From: Neodontobutis hainanensis
Taxonomy: Eukaryota > Chordata > Actinopteri > Gobiiformes > Odontobutidae
Reading direction: 5' to 3'
NCBI GenBank assembly: GCA_024349245.1
Contig: JALDNG010000048.1
Span: 6,413,501-6,477,500 of the forward strand
Length of the DNA stretch: 64,000 nt
Shown: in pieces, positions 1 through 12,921 of the stretch
Layout of the letters: each line of letters opens with the position of its first letter
Position numbering within the stretch: position 1 is the first letter of the stretch
The notes under the pieces: generated by a model
What the model saw: the letters and a program-made list of their open reading frames with translations, nothing else
The model's database searches: none
What the model was told of the DNA's origin: nothing
Made by a program: the position numbers and the translations under genes

Positions 1-318
1 TGTTCGTTGGACTGTCTGCCTTAAGACTTTGCCACCAGCAGAGCCCAGATTCACCAGGATGACCTTGGTGGTGATCGTTCCTTGGATTCTTTTTCACCTC
101 TCACTATCCTCCTGGACAGCACAGGTGTAACTTTTGGCTTCCAACCACGTCCTTTGAGATTTTCTACAGTGTGGAACTTCTTTTTTTTTAATAATATATT
201 GCACTGTAGCCACTGGAACTGGAAATCATTTAGATATGGCCTTATAGCCCTCTTCTGACTTGTGATAAGCCACAATGTGCCGCCGCAGGTCTTCAATGAG
301 CTCCTTTGTCTTAGCCAT
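1..318 (-). pseudogene. Tc1-like transposase N-terminal fragment, broken, cut by window edge
   Basis: Read on the minus strand from an ATG at 318-316, the sequence encodes a Tc1/mariner-family transposase N-terminus. It begins MAKTKELIEDLRRHIV and later has the linker GRGWKPKVTPVLSRRIVR, typical of the paired-like DNA-binding part of these cut-and-paste enzymes. An in-frame stop follows about 30 codons in, and a frame change then moves the rest to another frame, so no active protein is possible. The catalytic DDE domain would lie left of base 1 and is not in the window. Bases 319-400 look like the untranslated end of the same element, but I could not fix its terminal repeat. Confidence 0.75.
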
Positions 319-433
319 GACTGCCCACAAACCAACTGCAGAGAGCTGATTACCTGTTGAGTTGATTAAAACAGCTGTTCCCAATGAATCAGGGTAATTA
401 CGATGCTTTAGAACCGCTTAAACTATTTGGAAG

Positions 434-758
434 GTATAGAACAGGGGTGGGCAAATATTTTTCCCCAAGGGCCACATTAGTAGATGGGACTCTTGTCGAG
501 TGCCAGGCCAACACAGGAAACTCACTTATGCTCAATAAAAACACGTTTATTTTGACTATAGGAAAGGTATTTACCGTTTGGAGCTTGTCGTATAGTTTAA
601 TCAACTGATATAAATACAAAATATTGAAGGAAAAGGCAAAATATATGTAGTGTTTAATCATTAATAAAATATTAGTAAATGCTTGGCGGGCCACATTGAA
701 CAGCCCAACGGGCCGCATGTGGCCCCCGGGCCTTAGTTTGCCCATCCCTGGTATAGAA
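434..758. mobile_element. Non-autonomous hAT element with perfect 8-bp target duplication
   Basis: The element is 442-750 (309 bp). Its ends are inverted: CAGGGGTGGGCAAA at the left and the reverse complement of CAGGGATGGGCAAACT at the right. The 8-bp target duplication GTATAGAA is present at 434-441 and 751-758 without mismatch. The inner ends carry a second inverted segment (GGGCCACAT/ATGTGGCCC). It has no transposase frame. TIR type and duplication length fit the hAT superfamily. Confidence 0.9.
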
Positions 759-3700
759 CTTTGGATTTAACCAAAGACTGTGACAGTTTGCAGAGGGTAT
801 GCATAATTGTGGACATGCCACTTTTTGCTCAAATGTAAATAAAAGCTGAGAAATATATTTTTCCACAACAGTGCCTCTTGTACATCTACTTATTATGTTC
901 TGGAATATGCCTGTATCATTTCTGTTCAAGAAAAAACTTGCTGGTTGAATCATTTTGGGCTTGACTGTATGTGTAAGGCGTGGAATTGCAGTCTGCACTT
1001 TTGCCACTAGAGCTCACCAAAAAGGCTGCATATGACATTATGGAATCTACATAGCCCTAACTACTTAAATTTACAAAATCATACAAATTTGGTTCTGCTG
1101 TGTTTTCTTTTACCTTAGCACTCAAAACAATTTTAGTTGCACTAGTGTATGATGCTGTTGCCGTGGAAACCTAGCCATACATTTGTAATGTCAGATTCAA
1201 AACGGCATGACCTACTAACTGCATTCATTTTACACATGCTGCATTCTAACAGCTCTGGATCACTTCAAAGTTAAAACTAAAAAAAAGACATGACAACTAA
1301 ATAAATCCGACATTGCAAAGCTTTACCACAAAAAAAAAAATCAAATTCCCATTCATTATTCTCACTGCTATTTTAAGTCACAGGTTTCCTTCGGTTGCAT
1401 CATCGGCTTTTTGGGTAAGGTCGTACGCTTTGTGAAACATCCCAAGGTCAGATGTCGGTTTGCGGCGATGTGAGCCAAACGGAAAGTGAGAATCAAAATA
1501 ATACAGCTTTAAATGTGTGAGATAAATGAGTTGGTTCGTGCTTTGATTAAATCTCTGTCTTGTAAAATCAGACTGCGGAAGTGACAGCAGTAAAAACACT
1601 GTTTTAGGTCTGTCTAATGCACATGACAGAGCACTGTGTAAGTTGTAAAGGCTTTATCAAACTCATTAGTATTCTCTGCATTTTAAAGCTTGTAATACTA
1701 TCTCTTCATTACTGTGGCTCTCAATGTACTTGTTCACATATTTACTTAATCATGTTACAGCAGCGTTTTAATAACCTGGATATATAGACGGACTTGTTAA
1801 CACGTAAATTCAATTAGGGCCATAGCTCCAGGAGTGCTGAATGAAATGTCAAATTTGGAGGTGAAACACAACAGTGTAGAGGTGACTAGGGACAGCTTTA
1901 GGAAGGATTTTCTTTGAGGTCTGGTCTGTGGTTTGTGTGATCTTCAAATTTCAAATACACTGTACACACTGAAAGTTTATTTGAAAGTAGATCGAGACCC
2001 ACCTTTTGAAAAGGTTTTGAACCACGTGCTTAATGTACACTGAGGTTTGTATGGCAGTATTCAGACCTTTTCAAGTGAACTGTTAATTTATTTTGATTGA
2101 CCTGAATCTTATTTAACATTGCTTGATAGTTATGTGTGAAAGACTTCCAGTTTTGTCCTTTACAAAAGTTTAGCTTCCCTCTCATGATAAATTGCGGTGC
2201 CTGGTGGACACCGAGGTACAGCAGCGTCATGTCACCAGAGGAACCTCTCGTTTTTACACCCCCATCTGCACGCTGATATATATATAGCTTTGTATAGAGT
2301 CACTGAGTCAGCTTCCACCCTTTTTCAGACTCCACTTTACCTCGTCAACAAGTTCACTGACTTCACTGTTGACCTCATAACTTCACATGGAGCTGACGAA
2401 CCCCTCCAGCTTCTGTCTTCAAAAGTTTCTTACAGGCTGACGTCAGGTGGAAACACAACATGGTCACGCGCCATGCATAGCTCGTTTCCTGTGAGTCATT
2501 TGACCAGTTAAGCTTAACTGAAAAAAAAGGATACAAATCAGGATAATTGGGAGCAGATGGCATGTGAGAATGGGGCACATTATGAGAGATTTGTACATGA
2601 ATGAGGTCTGTGTTACAAGGTGAAGTGGACACTCAATAGAGCCAGCTGGTAAGGTACAATGGGCAGTTGGAAGATGACATTACAATTTGCATAGGGCACC
2701 GGAAATGGAAAGCTTCACTAAAGTCCCCCTAAATAATGAGTAGGAGCAGTATTTGGTGACTAAAACCTTCTGTGACACAAGTGCTAACAGGAAAGGAAAA
2801 TGACTTTGAATGTTTGTGGCGTCATGAATGCAAAGCGAGTGCAGGCCCTGGCGACTATAACCATTAACATAACCTGTGAGCCGTGGACAAAACTGAAAGT
2901 CAAATGAGCCGCACTAGTTTTAATGTGCTTTGCAATTTCGGCGCTCAGTGGAGCTGAGTTAGCCTCTGCCACATGAGTCCCACAGGCCTCAGTGCCATGA
3001 ACGCACCACAGGGACCCATAGGAACAAAGGCTCTTTCACACCTGTGCAGCCGTCAGTTTGCTGAAGCAGTACCAGCCGGTAATGGTGGAAGATTTTAATA
3101 ATGCCTCTGAAAATATTACGGTTTCATGGTTCTATGGCGTAATATAGGACACATTTGTTTAAGTACTAACACTGACATTTAGCAAAGTATACAGGTTCTG
3201 ATTTATAAAACAAAATGACACAGACCCATTGAAGATGCCTTTATTTATCCGGATGAAGGGAGAACTGTACGGTAGAAAGTTTTCTTTTTTAAAATATAAA
3301 AAATGAGAGTATTCCCTTTAATAGTCGATCCTATGTGAAATTTTGCTGTAGAGTCCCCAAACTCACTTGTAAAAATTTAAAATAAAGTTATTCAACAGTC
3401 ACAGCAAATACAGTATCTTTATACTACCAATGTTTTTCGATGAGGTTTGAACCACCGCCAATCAGTGCACAGTGCATGATGTTACAACTGTACTGGGAAT
3501 GGTCAAGGTGGAGCCATGAGGCTGCTTTTGCTCTCCACCAACTTCACTTGACTGTGTTTGCCTGCACAGACTATAAACACTGAGTGAGAGTTATTGAGAC
3601 TTTAATCTATAAAAATTGTATTGCAAACAAAAGCATAAATCCACTGTAATCAACACTCAGCTGTGTGATAGATCATTGTAATTAATAATGTGTTAAACAC

Positions 3701-5489
3701 TAGTGCTAAAACAGGGCCCAATTCCCAAACTTCAGAGCAATTTTTTGGGGGACAATCCTGCAGACACACTTGAGAATTGCACTTCAGAAAAGATTACATG
3801 GGATGTTGGCCAATCTGTAAACTGTTTGACTTCACAAGCTTTTATTACCGCCCACGGCTGTGGCCGTCTACTCTTGTCTACAATTTAGGTGAGGCTAAAT
3901 CTTAATGTCTAAACCATTATATTCATTAGTTTCAAAACTTCCTGTTCCTGTACAACTGTCGAGTGTGGACAAACTGAGCACTGCAAAACAGAAATTTATA
4001 TATTTTTGGGACATACAATCTTGCATAAGGTTTTAACGGCATAGTATGCAAGGATTTCCTGGGGAATTCTGTTAAAGAAACACTATGGCCTTTAGAACTC
4101 AAACCAAAATTCCAAGTTGCTTTAAGACCAACTTTAATTTCTTGTCATTTAGAAACACATTGTTCTACTTTGTTGACATTGATCTACTTTTTTAACAGCA
4201 TGGTATTGCAGGGTCGTAAGTACAAAATTGCAATTTGCAGTTTACCCATTAAATAACTCAGCCTTATTCAAAATTGCCATTGCAAATCTTTCTGCACTAC
4301 CAATTTCTGCTAATGGCATAGGCAGCTGTAATATTGAGTCCTCTGCATATACACCCACTGACTGCAGCCCAAAGACAAAGATCCTCAGATTTTAGCGGCT
4401 TTATAAAGTTTTCTTTGTGTCCATGTTGAGGTCCGGCAGCTGATAACCATTCCCTCCTCTGGCCTTGCCAAAGAGAAGACTTATTTAGGGCCAGATGAAA
4501 GGATGAGGTAAGACCAGGGATACTTCACAGGGCTCACCGTGTGATGTGCTGTTTGAAGCGGATGCACACGGACCATTTCAAAGACATTTGGAGACCCAAT
4601 GGCCACTGGCACCACGTTGTCATGGCAGCCACATGCTGCACTCTCCACCACTCTAGTAATTTTTTAAAAAGTAATAAAAAAAAAGGGAAGGCTGAAGAAT
4701 ACAAGCCACAAGGATTAATTTGGCCTGATGAGACCATTGTGTGGGCCGTGTGGGCGAGTGCACTCTGATCTCTGTTTTATCTGCTCAAGTATACACAGTA
4801 AGCCTTATCATGAGCATATAGACTTTGCAATACCATATCGCCACCCACAGCTAACTGGGCACTGAAAGATTTAATTGAGTGATGACATTGGTGTAAATTT
4901 AGAGTGGGCTTCATGTTAAAATATAAAAATTATAATAATAATGGTGAAATTGTTGCTTGCAGCTGGTCCCTAAGTCCTGGTTAAACCACAACTCACCTGT
5001 GGACTTGGATCCACAATTATAAGAGCGGAGGAGGGATTGCTTTGTATTTAAACAACTAATGGCAATTGACAACAGACAAACAAGCACACAATAGAATTAC
5101 GCTGTACTGAACAGGGAGCAGCCAGTGGACATCTGAGATCAGTGAGCTGCAGGACCGAATGCCACAAGAACTCCTTCTTACTGACTATATAGACGTCATG
5201 TTGCTTCATGCAGTCTGCTCTGTAGAGCTAGAGCAGATGGTGTAATATTGACTAATAAGGTGAAATGTATCAGCTGTTGTTTGTCACATCAATGTATGTA
5301 TCATAAGGCCAAGATAGTGGAAACGTCATTTTAATGAACATACTTCATTGCTACATGTGGTAACAACCATGTTCTATATGTAGTTTAATAGTAGTACCAA
5401 ATAGCTTCAATTGATGGGGGGCTTTTTTGTTCGTGTGTCTCTATGTACTGTCACTCGTACTTGCTTTGACAATTCTCTTAGGTGCATGC
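759..5489. other. Intergenic DNA, no gene seen
   Basis: AT-rich unique-looking sequence with stop codons in all frames and only short chance frames. A copy of a dispersed repeat core lies at 3968-3984 (listed separately). The blocks 2860-3060 and 4500-4770 are less AT-rich and could be regulatory, but I see no protein signature, RNA gene or complete transposon. Confidence 0.6.
3968..3984 (+). repeat. Core of a dispersed diverged repeat, copy 1 of 3
   Basis: GACAAACTGAGCACTGC occurs here and at 43100-43116, and with one change at 54673-54689. Flanking bases show weaker similarity (TTCCTGTTCCTG upstream here, a related TTCTGTTCCT at the second copy). I do not recognise the family. Confidence 0.5.
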
Positions 5490-6661
5490 CAGAGATGGGC
5501 AGAGTAGCCTAAAATTGTCCTCAGTAATTTTCAGTAATTTTTTATTGTTTTTGTTGTGTCCGCCACGTGTGAAGAGCAGTAGGGCAACCTATATACCAGT
5601 TACTCTACATTAAATAAAACTTCATTACACTATAGCTATTCAACGAGAAATGTAGCAAGCTAAGCTAAAGTATCATGGCACCGTGGAACCCACTGTTAAA
5701 TTGTTTATTTAAAATTACAAATGTCGTTTAAAGCAAAAGCAGTATTTAGTTTCATATTATCTGTCAGCATTAGTTCCATCTGTAGAATTTATTTTTTGAG
5801 CAAGTGTGTGCATGTTGCCTTTTCAAAAGCCTTCATGAAAGACTGACCTACAGCTGTAATCCACCCATAGTCCTGACCTGGTCCTGGTCCTGGTTCTGGT
5901 CACAGTCTGGTCTTGGTCTTAGTTTGGTCTGGCCATAATAATCCACCGAAGCCACATTCTTTCCATTTTTTAATTAGCATTAAAGACTAGGGAATGTCGT
6001 TTTGGATTTATGCAAATGAGCTTAAGTTTTGTTTCTCACAAATGTAAACAAATGTGCTCAAAGCAGTGTTTTACTTCAGCAGCATCAACCGAGAACAGTC
6101 GTGTTTGTCTAGAGCAGTGTCTTCATAAACTGTGGTTTATGCAGATTTTATTAGAAGATGCAGACCTATGGCTACAGACCTTGCAGTGATGTATGTTCCA
6201 CAGGAAAAAAAAATCTTGTAATTAAAATGTAGCTTGGGCGGACGCTACTTCACTACTTAATTAACAAAAGAGCTTCGCAACCGAAAAACTATTTGATTCA
6301 GAAAACAGTCATGCTACCACCATGCTACTGAGGACTGTAGTTACTACTGCCTAACACTGAAGAGTTTGTGGCGCTGTGCCTTTAAAGGTTGTGTGTGGTC
6401 ATGTGTCTGCAGGGCTACATCTGATTGGTAAAACACAGTCATGCAGAAGATTTACTGGTGGAAAAAATAAAGTGTAGAATGTGTAGAATAAATGATAAAA
6501 AAAAGGTAGCACTGTAAGAGTAGCGCTACTACTTCACAAATCTACTCAAGTAAATGAAAAAAGTATTGCGCAGTAAAACTACTCTTAAAAGTATTTTTTT
6601 TCAAAAGGTTACATAAGTAAATGTAACTTTAGTAAATGTAAGTCATTACTACCCACCTCTG
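5490..6661. mobile_element. Non-autonomous hAT-like element (about 1.2 kb)
   Basis: The left end CAGAGATGGGCAGAGTAG and the right end (reverse complement CAGAGGTGGGTAGTAATG) are imperfect inverted repeats. Both subterminal regions carry AGTAA/ACTCAAGTAA/AAGTAAATGTAACTTT runs typical of a very abundant fish hAT group. No frame of 60 codons or more lies inside. The 8-bp flanks (GTGCATGC and GCTCCACA) do not match, so the copy is old or an end is misplaced by a few bases. A degenerate GGTCYT hexamer array sits at 5873-5933. Confidence 0.7.
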
Positions 6662-9484
6662 GCTCCACACAGCTTAACTCTCAGTAACGAGTGGCATGGG
6701 AAAAACGGGCTACACTCTGCGCTATTCATGTACTTTGTGTAATAAGTAGACTTTGCACTATGGAGACCTGGGGTTGAGTGGTTTCAGTTTACAAAGTACA
6801 AGTGCTAAATGCAAACAAACAACCACAGGGAAAGCCTGTTTATAGCACCCTGGTATTATGTATAAACATAAAATGTTTAGCCTACACTATAGAGTTAAAT
6901 AAAGTCACCTTCCCACAATTTTTTCCTGAAGCCACACTGGCTTGTTCGTTGCTGCTGAATGGTCGGTGGCCTGTGTTTTTATCTGGAACTTAACTTTCTC
7001 TGGAGCAAGTTAGCTGTCGGCGCTACTTACCATGGAAAACTCAAAGGTAACCCTTTAGTTACCTCACTTACCTACTAAAGAGTTTTTTTTAGAACAGAAG
7101 CAATGTATACTGAGTATATTTCTCAGATGCAGAGCCTATTTAATAGCTTAATTCAGAGGAATAATGGATAGAAATCACATGACGCAATGAAGTCAATCCT
7201 TCACTATAGCAGGTGGCAGACAGCACTTTGCGGCCCATATTTGGGGCAGTTTACAGCTTTAAGAAGATTGACTTGTGAAAAGAAGTCATTTTCATACACC
7301 TCCATCAGACAACATTCATCCTTAATACTTGAAGTGTAGACTTTGTTTCAAGGAGACTCTGCTCTTGATGTGATGGATAGCTTTCAAGCCTCAAACCCAT
7401 GAATATTGCTTCAGTATTTCCTCATGCACTAAAAAAGAGACCTCACCTTAAACGGCACCCAGTAGTCCAATATAATATTCAGAAGATTCAGAAAGTAAAT
7501 GAACCCAGTCTTTCAAACCCAAAATCGTTTCCATAACGCACTGGTCCATGTAATGTTTTAGACGCAGGAATATATAGCATATTTCTATTAAAGATATGCA
7601 TGTTAATGGAATATGAATCTTGAACTAGTATGTATTGTAAAGCACGAATTATAATAAATAGTTGGCTTCAATCATTACCACACCACACTTTATTTACTTA
7701 TCAATGGCTTTAACCACTTGTAAATGCAAATGCAATATGTGTGCAGAGCAACACATATTGCTCTGGCTGTATATCAACCATTGGTGTGATTTTATGTGCT
7801 ATGGCGGGTTCTCTCCAGGCACGTCCTGCTCCCACCTTCCAAAGTCATGAATGTATTGGAGAACTGGAGAATCTGATGTCCCAGTCAATGTTTGTCTGTC
7901 AGTCTCTGTCTCTGAGAGTGCCATGTTTGGTGTGTGCAATAAACATCTCTGTCAAGTCTCATTTATTCCCTTGGATAAATGTGAATGTATGTAATGTGTA
8001 TTTTACTGTGCACAAAGCTTAAAAAAGGGGTTCTCATCAGTTTACAATGGTGGTCATGTGCCCTTTATGTGGCTTACTGACAATGTCCTTATGACTTTAC
8101 CTAGATCCACCTCTGCAACCATTCCAAATATATATATATATATTTAGTCCATCGATGATATGCGATCTCAGAGACTGAGTTGATCAAATAAGAACACTAA
8201 TAACAGTAAATCTCAAGAAACTCCTGCAGCTGCCTGCCGGTGTGATGATAAAGAGAGATCAAAACAGGAGTAAATAAAGAAAAATAACAGCAAAGAAATA
8301 CACTGAGACAAAGTAAAATCACCCAAGGCAGGAAACAATCTCATGAGCCGTGCTGCACCAAGGTTCAAGTATAAGGTCAGTGCTTTCAGTCTGTCTCATT
8401 CTGATCGCAGAAAACAGGACCACCTACGATGAGTGTTTGTCGTCGAAGATATTAGTTTTTGTCTGGTGTGATTTTATTTTCCTTTTACTGGAAAATAGAC
8501 ACGATCCTGGAAAGCTGCACTGTGGAACAAACACAGCAGCCAACAATCTGTTTTGAAAAGCAGATTGCTTTTCTTCCTTGGCGTCAAGCCTTTAACTTTC
8601 TGACAATTTGAATGTGAAGTACAATAAAACAGGTGCTAAGACAAAATACACTGTGGTTCGGTTTAATAAAATTGCAAGATAAATGGTTTCCTTTAACTAA
8701 AAACTACAGATCCTTTTTGTAACCCAACCAAATGCATTTCACTTTATTGAAAGTATATTGCCTCAGTTACATGGATCTGAGCTTAATCTCACAACAGGTG
8801 GTTTGAGAATATATGGATTTAAAGCAACATTTAGGAACGTCAAAACCAGAAAAAGGGAAGGCTGTTTCCCTTAACTGCTACAAAGCAAAGACTCAAGATT
8901 TTAAATGTACTGTATTTTGCAGAAGATAGAAGGAACACAGATTAAGCTTTTGATGAGTTTTGTGGGTAACTAAACCATCAGAGCAGTGTGGTGCAGTATG
9001 AATATGTTTCCATTACTACAATGGGCTGATTGGACAACAGATATTTCTTACTCAAGCGAAAAGAAGCAAAAGAAAATGTTTGTTTGTTAATTTAAATTAA
9101 GTATGTCTGGTTCTTAAGACATTCCAAGAGAAAAGCAGTAAAAAGCTGTTTCCGGTTCAGCGTTGTACAGCTCTTGCTTTATGAATTAAAACATTGCATT
9201 TATTGTCTATATTTAATGAATATACAAGCAGAACTTGAAAAATAAATATTGAGTCCTTTAAAATCTAGGACATTGGTACAGCTCTAGGAATTTATGCTCT
9301 ATGTTCAGAAAATTGACTATTTACGAGTCTACTTGATATATTAAATAATATATTAAATAATTTGGGTGCACTTTCTATTATATATATAATGATAATAGTG
9401 GCGTTGTTAGGAAATGATATAGTAATTATGGTTGGCTTTAAGGTAGGTTCCATACAAGTGTCAACATGTACACCTTTTCCATCC
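6662..9484. other. Intergenic DNA, no gene seen
   Basis: AT-rich sequence with a short (AT)n run near 8130-8145 and several chance frames under 95 codons that lack recognisable motifs. No RNA gene, complete transposon or convincing splice structure was seen. Confidence 0.6.
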
Positions 9485-9620
9485 ATCTTCTGGTCGTCCT
9501 TCAGGTAGGCGGTTCGATTCCCTCTCTCCCCACAGTTCATACTGTCGTTGTGTCCTTGGGCAAGACACTTAACCCACCTTTCCTCCAGTGACACAACACT
9601 GGTGTATGAATGCGTGTGAT
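9485..9620 (+). mobile_element. tRNA-headed SINE fragment, 5'-truncated
   Basis: An intact RNA polymerase III B box (GGTTCGATTCC, 9511-9521) is followed by the body shared with the copies at 31.0 and 33.1 kb: CTCTCCCCACAGTTCATACTG and CCTTGGGCAAGACACTTAACCC (each quoted only in part as the shared body). The A box and most of the tRNA-like head are missing, and the tail is replaced by unrelated sequence after about 9620. Confidence 0.75.
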
Positions 9621-9774
9621 TGTTGCTCTGGTGTATGGTGTGAGAATGTTGGCACAACGGATGGAAATTAGCTCACAGCTAAAATCTGGCATGTATACAT
9701 TCATGTGGCTGTGTCTCATGTGTGTTCATCAACATGCACTGTCCCAATCAAATAAATTAACTGTCTAATAGTCT

Positions 9775-10112
9775 AAGCAAAGATGCCCAGACACTTCCTC
9801 CAGCTCTTCAGCACCGTTCCCGGGCCAGCCAAGAGCCATTGTCCCTCCAGTGTGTCCAAGGTCTTCCCTGGGACCTCCTCCTGGTGGGACATGCCTGAAA
9901 CACCTTTCCAGGCAGGCGTCCAGGAGGCATCCGGGACAGATGACCAAGCCTCCTCAGCTGGTTCCTCTCGATGTGGCGGAGCAGCGGCTATACTCTGAGC
10001 TCCTCCCGAGTGGCCAAGCTCCTAAGAGAGAGCTCATTTCAGCCGCCTGTATCCAGGATCTTGATGACCCACAGGTTATGACCGTAGGTGAGAGAACATA
10101 GATCAACTGGTA
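9775..10112 (-). mobile_element. Non-LTR retrotransposon (LINE) fragment, 3' end of ORF2
   Basis: A GC-rich block in AT-rich DNA. On the minus strand, read across frames, it gives the basic C-terminal segment of a fish LINE reverse-transcriptase polyprotein: a GRRPR/GxP-type run, then a segment ending EELEEVSGHL, seen as AEELEEVSGHLCLDY. The block is shifted in frame several times and has no 3' tail. I am confident it is LINE-derived from general resemblance to abundant fish copies, but less sure of the clade. Confidence 0.6.
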
Positions 10113-10399
10113 AATTAAGCCACCCTGAGCCAACTGAGAACCATGGCCTTGGACTTTGAGTACAGCTTTTATGACCATATAATATTTAGGAACTTCTGCC
10201 TAGCTGAAAATGTCTTATTAATTATCATAGTATAACAATTTATTATTATATTATTACCACGCTATTACTGAGCTGGAATTTAAAATGCCACCAATAAATC
10301 ATATTATTGAATAAAATTCAAGGGTTTGAGTCTGTTTAATTTTTGCACCAGAAGAAACTTCACTTTAACCTTCACAAATATATCCAGAGTGCTCCATGT

Positions 10400-10790
10400 G
10401 TTTCCTTATAGGCTGCAGCCGACACAAAATCAATGGCATTAACCTGTTTGCAGTAAAAATCAACAGTGAGTGCTTGGGTCAATTACTTGTTTTGGGCGAC
10501 TTCAGAAAAAGACTTATTTTGAGACGACTGTGGCAGCTCCATGGCTCCGGCACAAACACCTCACAGAGGCAATGCAAATGTTCACATTGACCCAAGGTCA
10601 GTCAATCAGACGGAGCGCAGAAAGCCCAGCCCTGAAGGGCCCACACCACACCATTATATCAATGTGTCTGACTTCAAAAGCAATTCCAGCACATCAATAG
10701 TGCGCCATTGTAGGGAGCAGACGTGGCCACGAGGGCCAATCGATGCTCATATATTCCTTCTGTAGATACTCTACAGATGTCTCTCACAAG
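10400..10790. promoter_or_regulatory. Candidate conserved non-coding/enhancer block
   Basis: This block is less AT-rich and contains a cluster of transcription-factor core sites: a perfect POU octamer ATGCAAAT at 10572-10579 and, 12 bases on, CCAAGGTCA (10592-10600), which matches the extended half-site of NR5A/ESRR nuclear receptors. There is no coding frame with recognisable domains. Calling it an enhancer is inference; a cross-species alignment is the missing evidence. Confidence 0.25.
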
Positions 10791-11032
10791 GAGTATTTAC
10801 CAGGTGAAAGCTTTTCTCCCAAAGCAAGTCTAATTATTGATAAGTGTAGCAACATACATTACAAAGCTTCATACATTACAATGAGCGAAGAAAGAAAATG
10901 TATTGAAGTAAAGGTGCACTGTATAAGATTGTATTGTATTCATATTCAGCTAATGAATTCTTAGATGATGTGTGACTTCACAAACTTACGGAAATCCACC
11001 AGGACAGGGCCGTTTAAAGCTAACCCGACTCA

Positions 11033-11100
11033 CCAGATGGTCTGTTACAGCGAACCATCTGGGAGGGCTTCCACTGAAAGTGTTTGCAAAAGGTAGGTTC
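11033..11100 (+). repeat. Uncharacterised hairpin-bearing repeat, copy A
   Basis: CCAGATGGT (11033-11041) and ACCATCTGG (11054-11062) form a perfect 9-bp stem with a 12-base loop. The right arm and the following segment (through AAAAGGTAGGT, to 11098) recur at 38656-38700 with few changes. The family is not recognised. Confidence 0.55.
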
Positions 11101-12789
11101 TTTAGATAAATATCTGTTCGGTGATTAGAAGTGTCAGTACTGCACTGAGAAGAACAAGGTGGATTTTTAGTGAGATCACAAATCTTTAATCTTTAAACTG
11201 AAATCTTCATAGAACCCAGTGGATGCTTAATCACTTGCTGTTCCTGTTGATACTGGTGCCTAGAGTTGACAAAGCATGACTTTTCTTTTCTTTTTTTCTT
11301 TCTATTTTCAAGCACTTTAAGAAACAGTTTGATGCATGTAAAACTCTTATTCATTTTAATGTTTAGTCTTAATGGCCCCATAACTACCATTTACTTTTAA
11401 GTGACATGAGTCATTGCAGACAAATGTCAAATTCTTTCAGACCGAATAAAAATAAATCATGTCAAAGCAGCAAACAAGCGGGAAAAACAAATCAGCACGT
11501 CTAAAAGTTTCTCACAAAGCAAATTCAGAGTTACATCCCTGTGTTGTATTCTCTTTTTGCTTTTGCAGACCACAAACAGAATTCAAATGGGTGTTTTTAA
11601 AGTTTGGGCCGTTTGATTTGCACCACAATAAAAGGTACAAAAATGTTGAGACACAAAACCTCAATAGTTCCAGTGAACATGCTAACCTATTATTTAGTCC
11701 AAATATTTTCTTATTCACGTTTATTCTATCACAAATCTGCTTCTAGAAAAACAGAAGACTGAACAACAGTGCTACACATAAGTTTGATTTGCAATTACAT
11801 TTTACCATCGCCTTAATTGGGGATTGATGACTAGGTATAATTCTTCAATAGAAGCACTGGAACTGCAATGTTACCACAGCAACATGTATTGGTCAACATA
11901 ACAATACAATTCTTACACTTTCAGCACATTTTTATTAACGGAGTTGTTTGATGGACATTTCAGTGCTGTTGTAAACATGTATTTGCACGCCCCAGCCTCG
12001 TCACTTCACAAGACTGCTCTGAGAATTGGTTCTTTTATCTGTTCTCATTCCCTCAGTGATAACCTCTGACAGACGCCATTTCATTCTCCATTACCCCATT
12101 GATACAGCGCTGCAGAAAACCCCTCCCTTCTCGCCTCCTCATTCCAATCACTGGCCTTTCGGTGGCCCTTTGTGTGATGTTTAGAGTCTGATGAACACTC
12201 AAAGCCATGCGGGACTTTTAAAACCTTGACTATATGTGGAGTTAAAATGAGATGATAAGTAATTTGTTAACAGGAACTGGCATCAACCACAGGGTGCCAT
12301 CAAGCTTTAGACAAAATTTGGTTTTGTAAAATAGTGTGCCATAGCCTACCAATTAGCTGCAATGCCAGCTAACATGTTGTACCTGCCAAATACAGTCCAT
12401 TTAGACAATTGCATTAAGTTAACGCTGCAAACTTTTTTACATCATTCTTAGATAAAAGTCTAGGTCTCTTTAGTGTCACTTAGAACCTCAAAGCATTGGA
12501 TGGACAAATAACTTGATGGGGTGACATGAAAAGTGAGCTGTCAATAACTCTTTCCATTAATGCCAATGTAATGGGAAAATGATATTTTCCTCTTTCACAT
12601 GCTCTGTGCTGTCCTTGACCGCAGCAGAATGATATGTGCACCACCTGTGCTACTGTTTTCAAACTGATACAATTGTCTTATACAGAGACAACTCTGTTTT
12701 CTGGGAAAACCAGTAAAATGCTGATTCATGTTAGACGGCTCACTCTCTCAGAGCCAGTGTTTCATTTTTCTTATCTGCTGTGATTTCAG

Positions 12790-12795
12790 TATAAA
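12790..12795 (+). promoter_or_regulatory. ERV core promoter TATA box
   Basis: TATAAA, 224 bp into the LTR, followed by a short GC-richer stretch. By the usual 25-30 base spacing, transcription would start near 12818-12825, which makes U3 about 250 bp. The same box is at 21490-21495 in the 3' LTR. Confidence 0.75.
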
Positions 12796-12915
12796 TTCTA
12801 AGCCCGCCTAGTTAACATTGGGACTGTTCATGCAACTCTGTACACAGACAGATTTGTATTTTCCATTCCTCCTTTTGCAAAAGATGTCTCTGAATTCTTT
12901 TTTCCTTTTTCCTTA

Positions 12916-12921
12916 AATAAA
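12916..12921 (+). terminator. Polyadenylation signal of the ERV LTR
   Basis: AATAAA, followed within 20-35 bases by a T/GT-rich segment (CTGTTGTTTTCTCTC). In the provirus the 3' LTR copy (21616-21621) would process the genomic RNA. Confidence 0.75.

Larger units (their letters stand above)
10113..12562. other. Intergenic DNA left of the ERV
   Basis: No gene is visible. It contains a candidate regulatory block (10400-10790), one copy of an uncharacterised hairpin repeat (11033-11100) and a second less AT-rich block (11980-12230). Short frames here have no family motifs. Confidence 0.5.
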
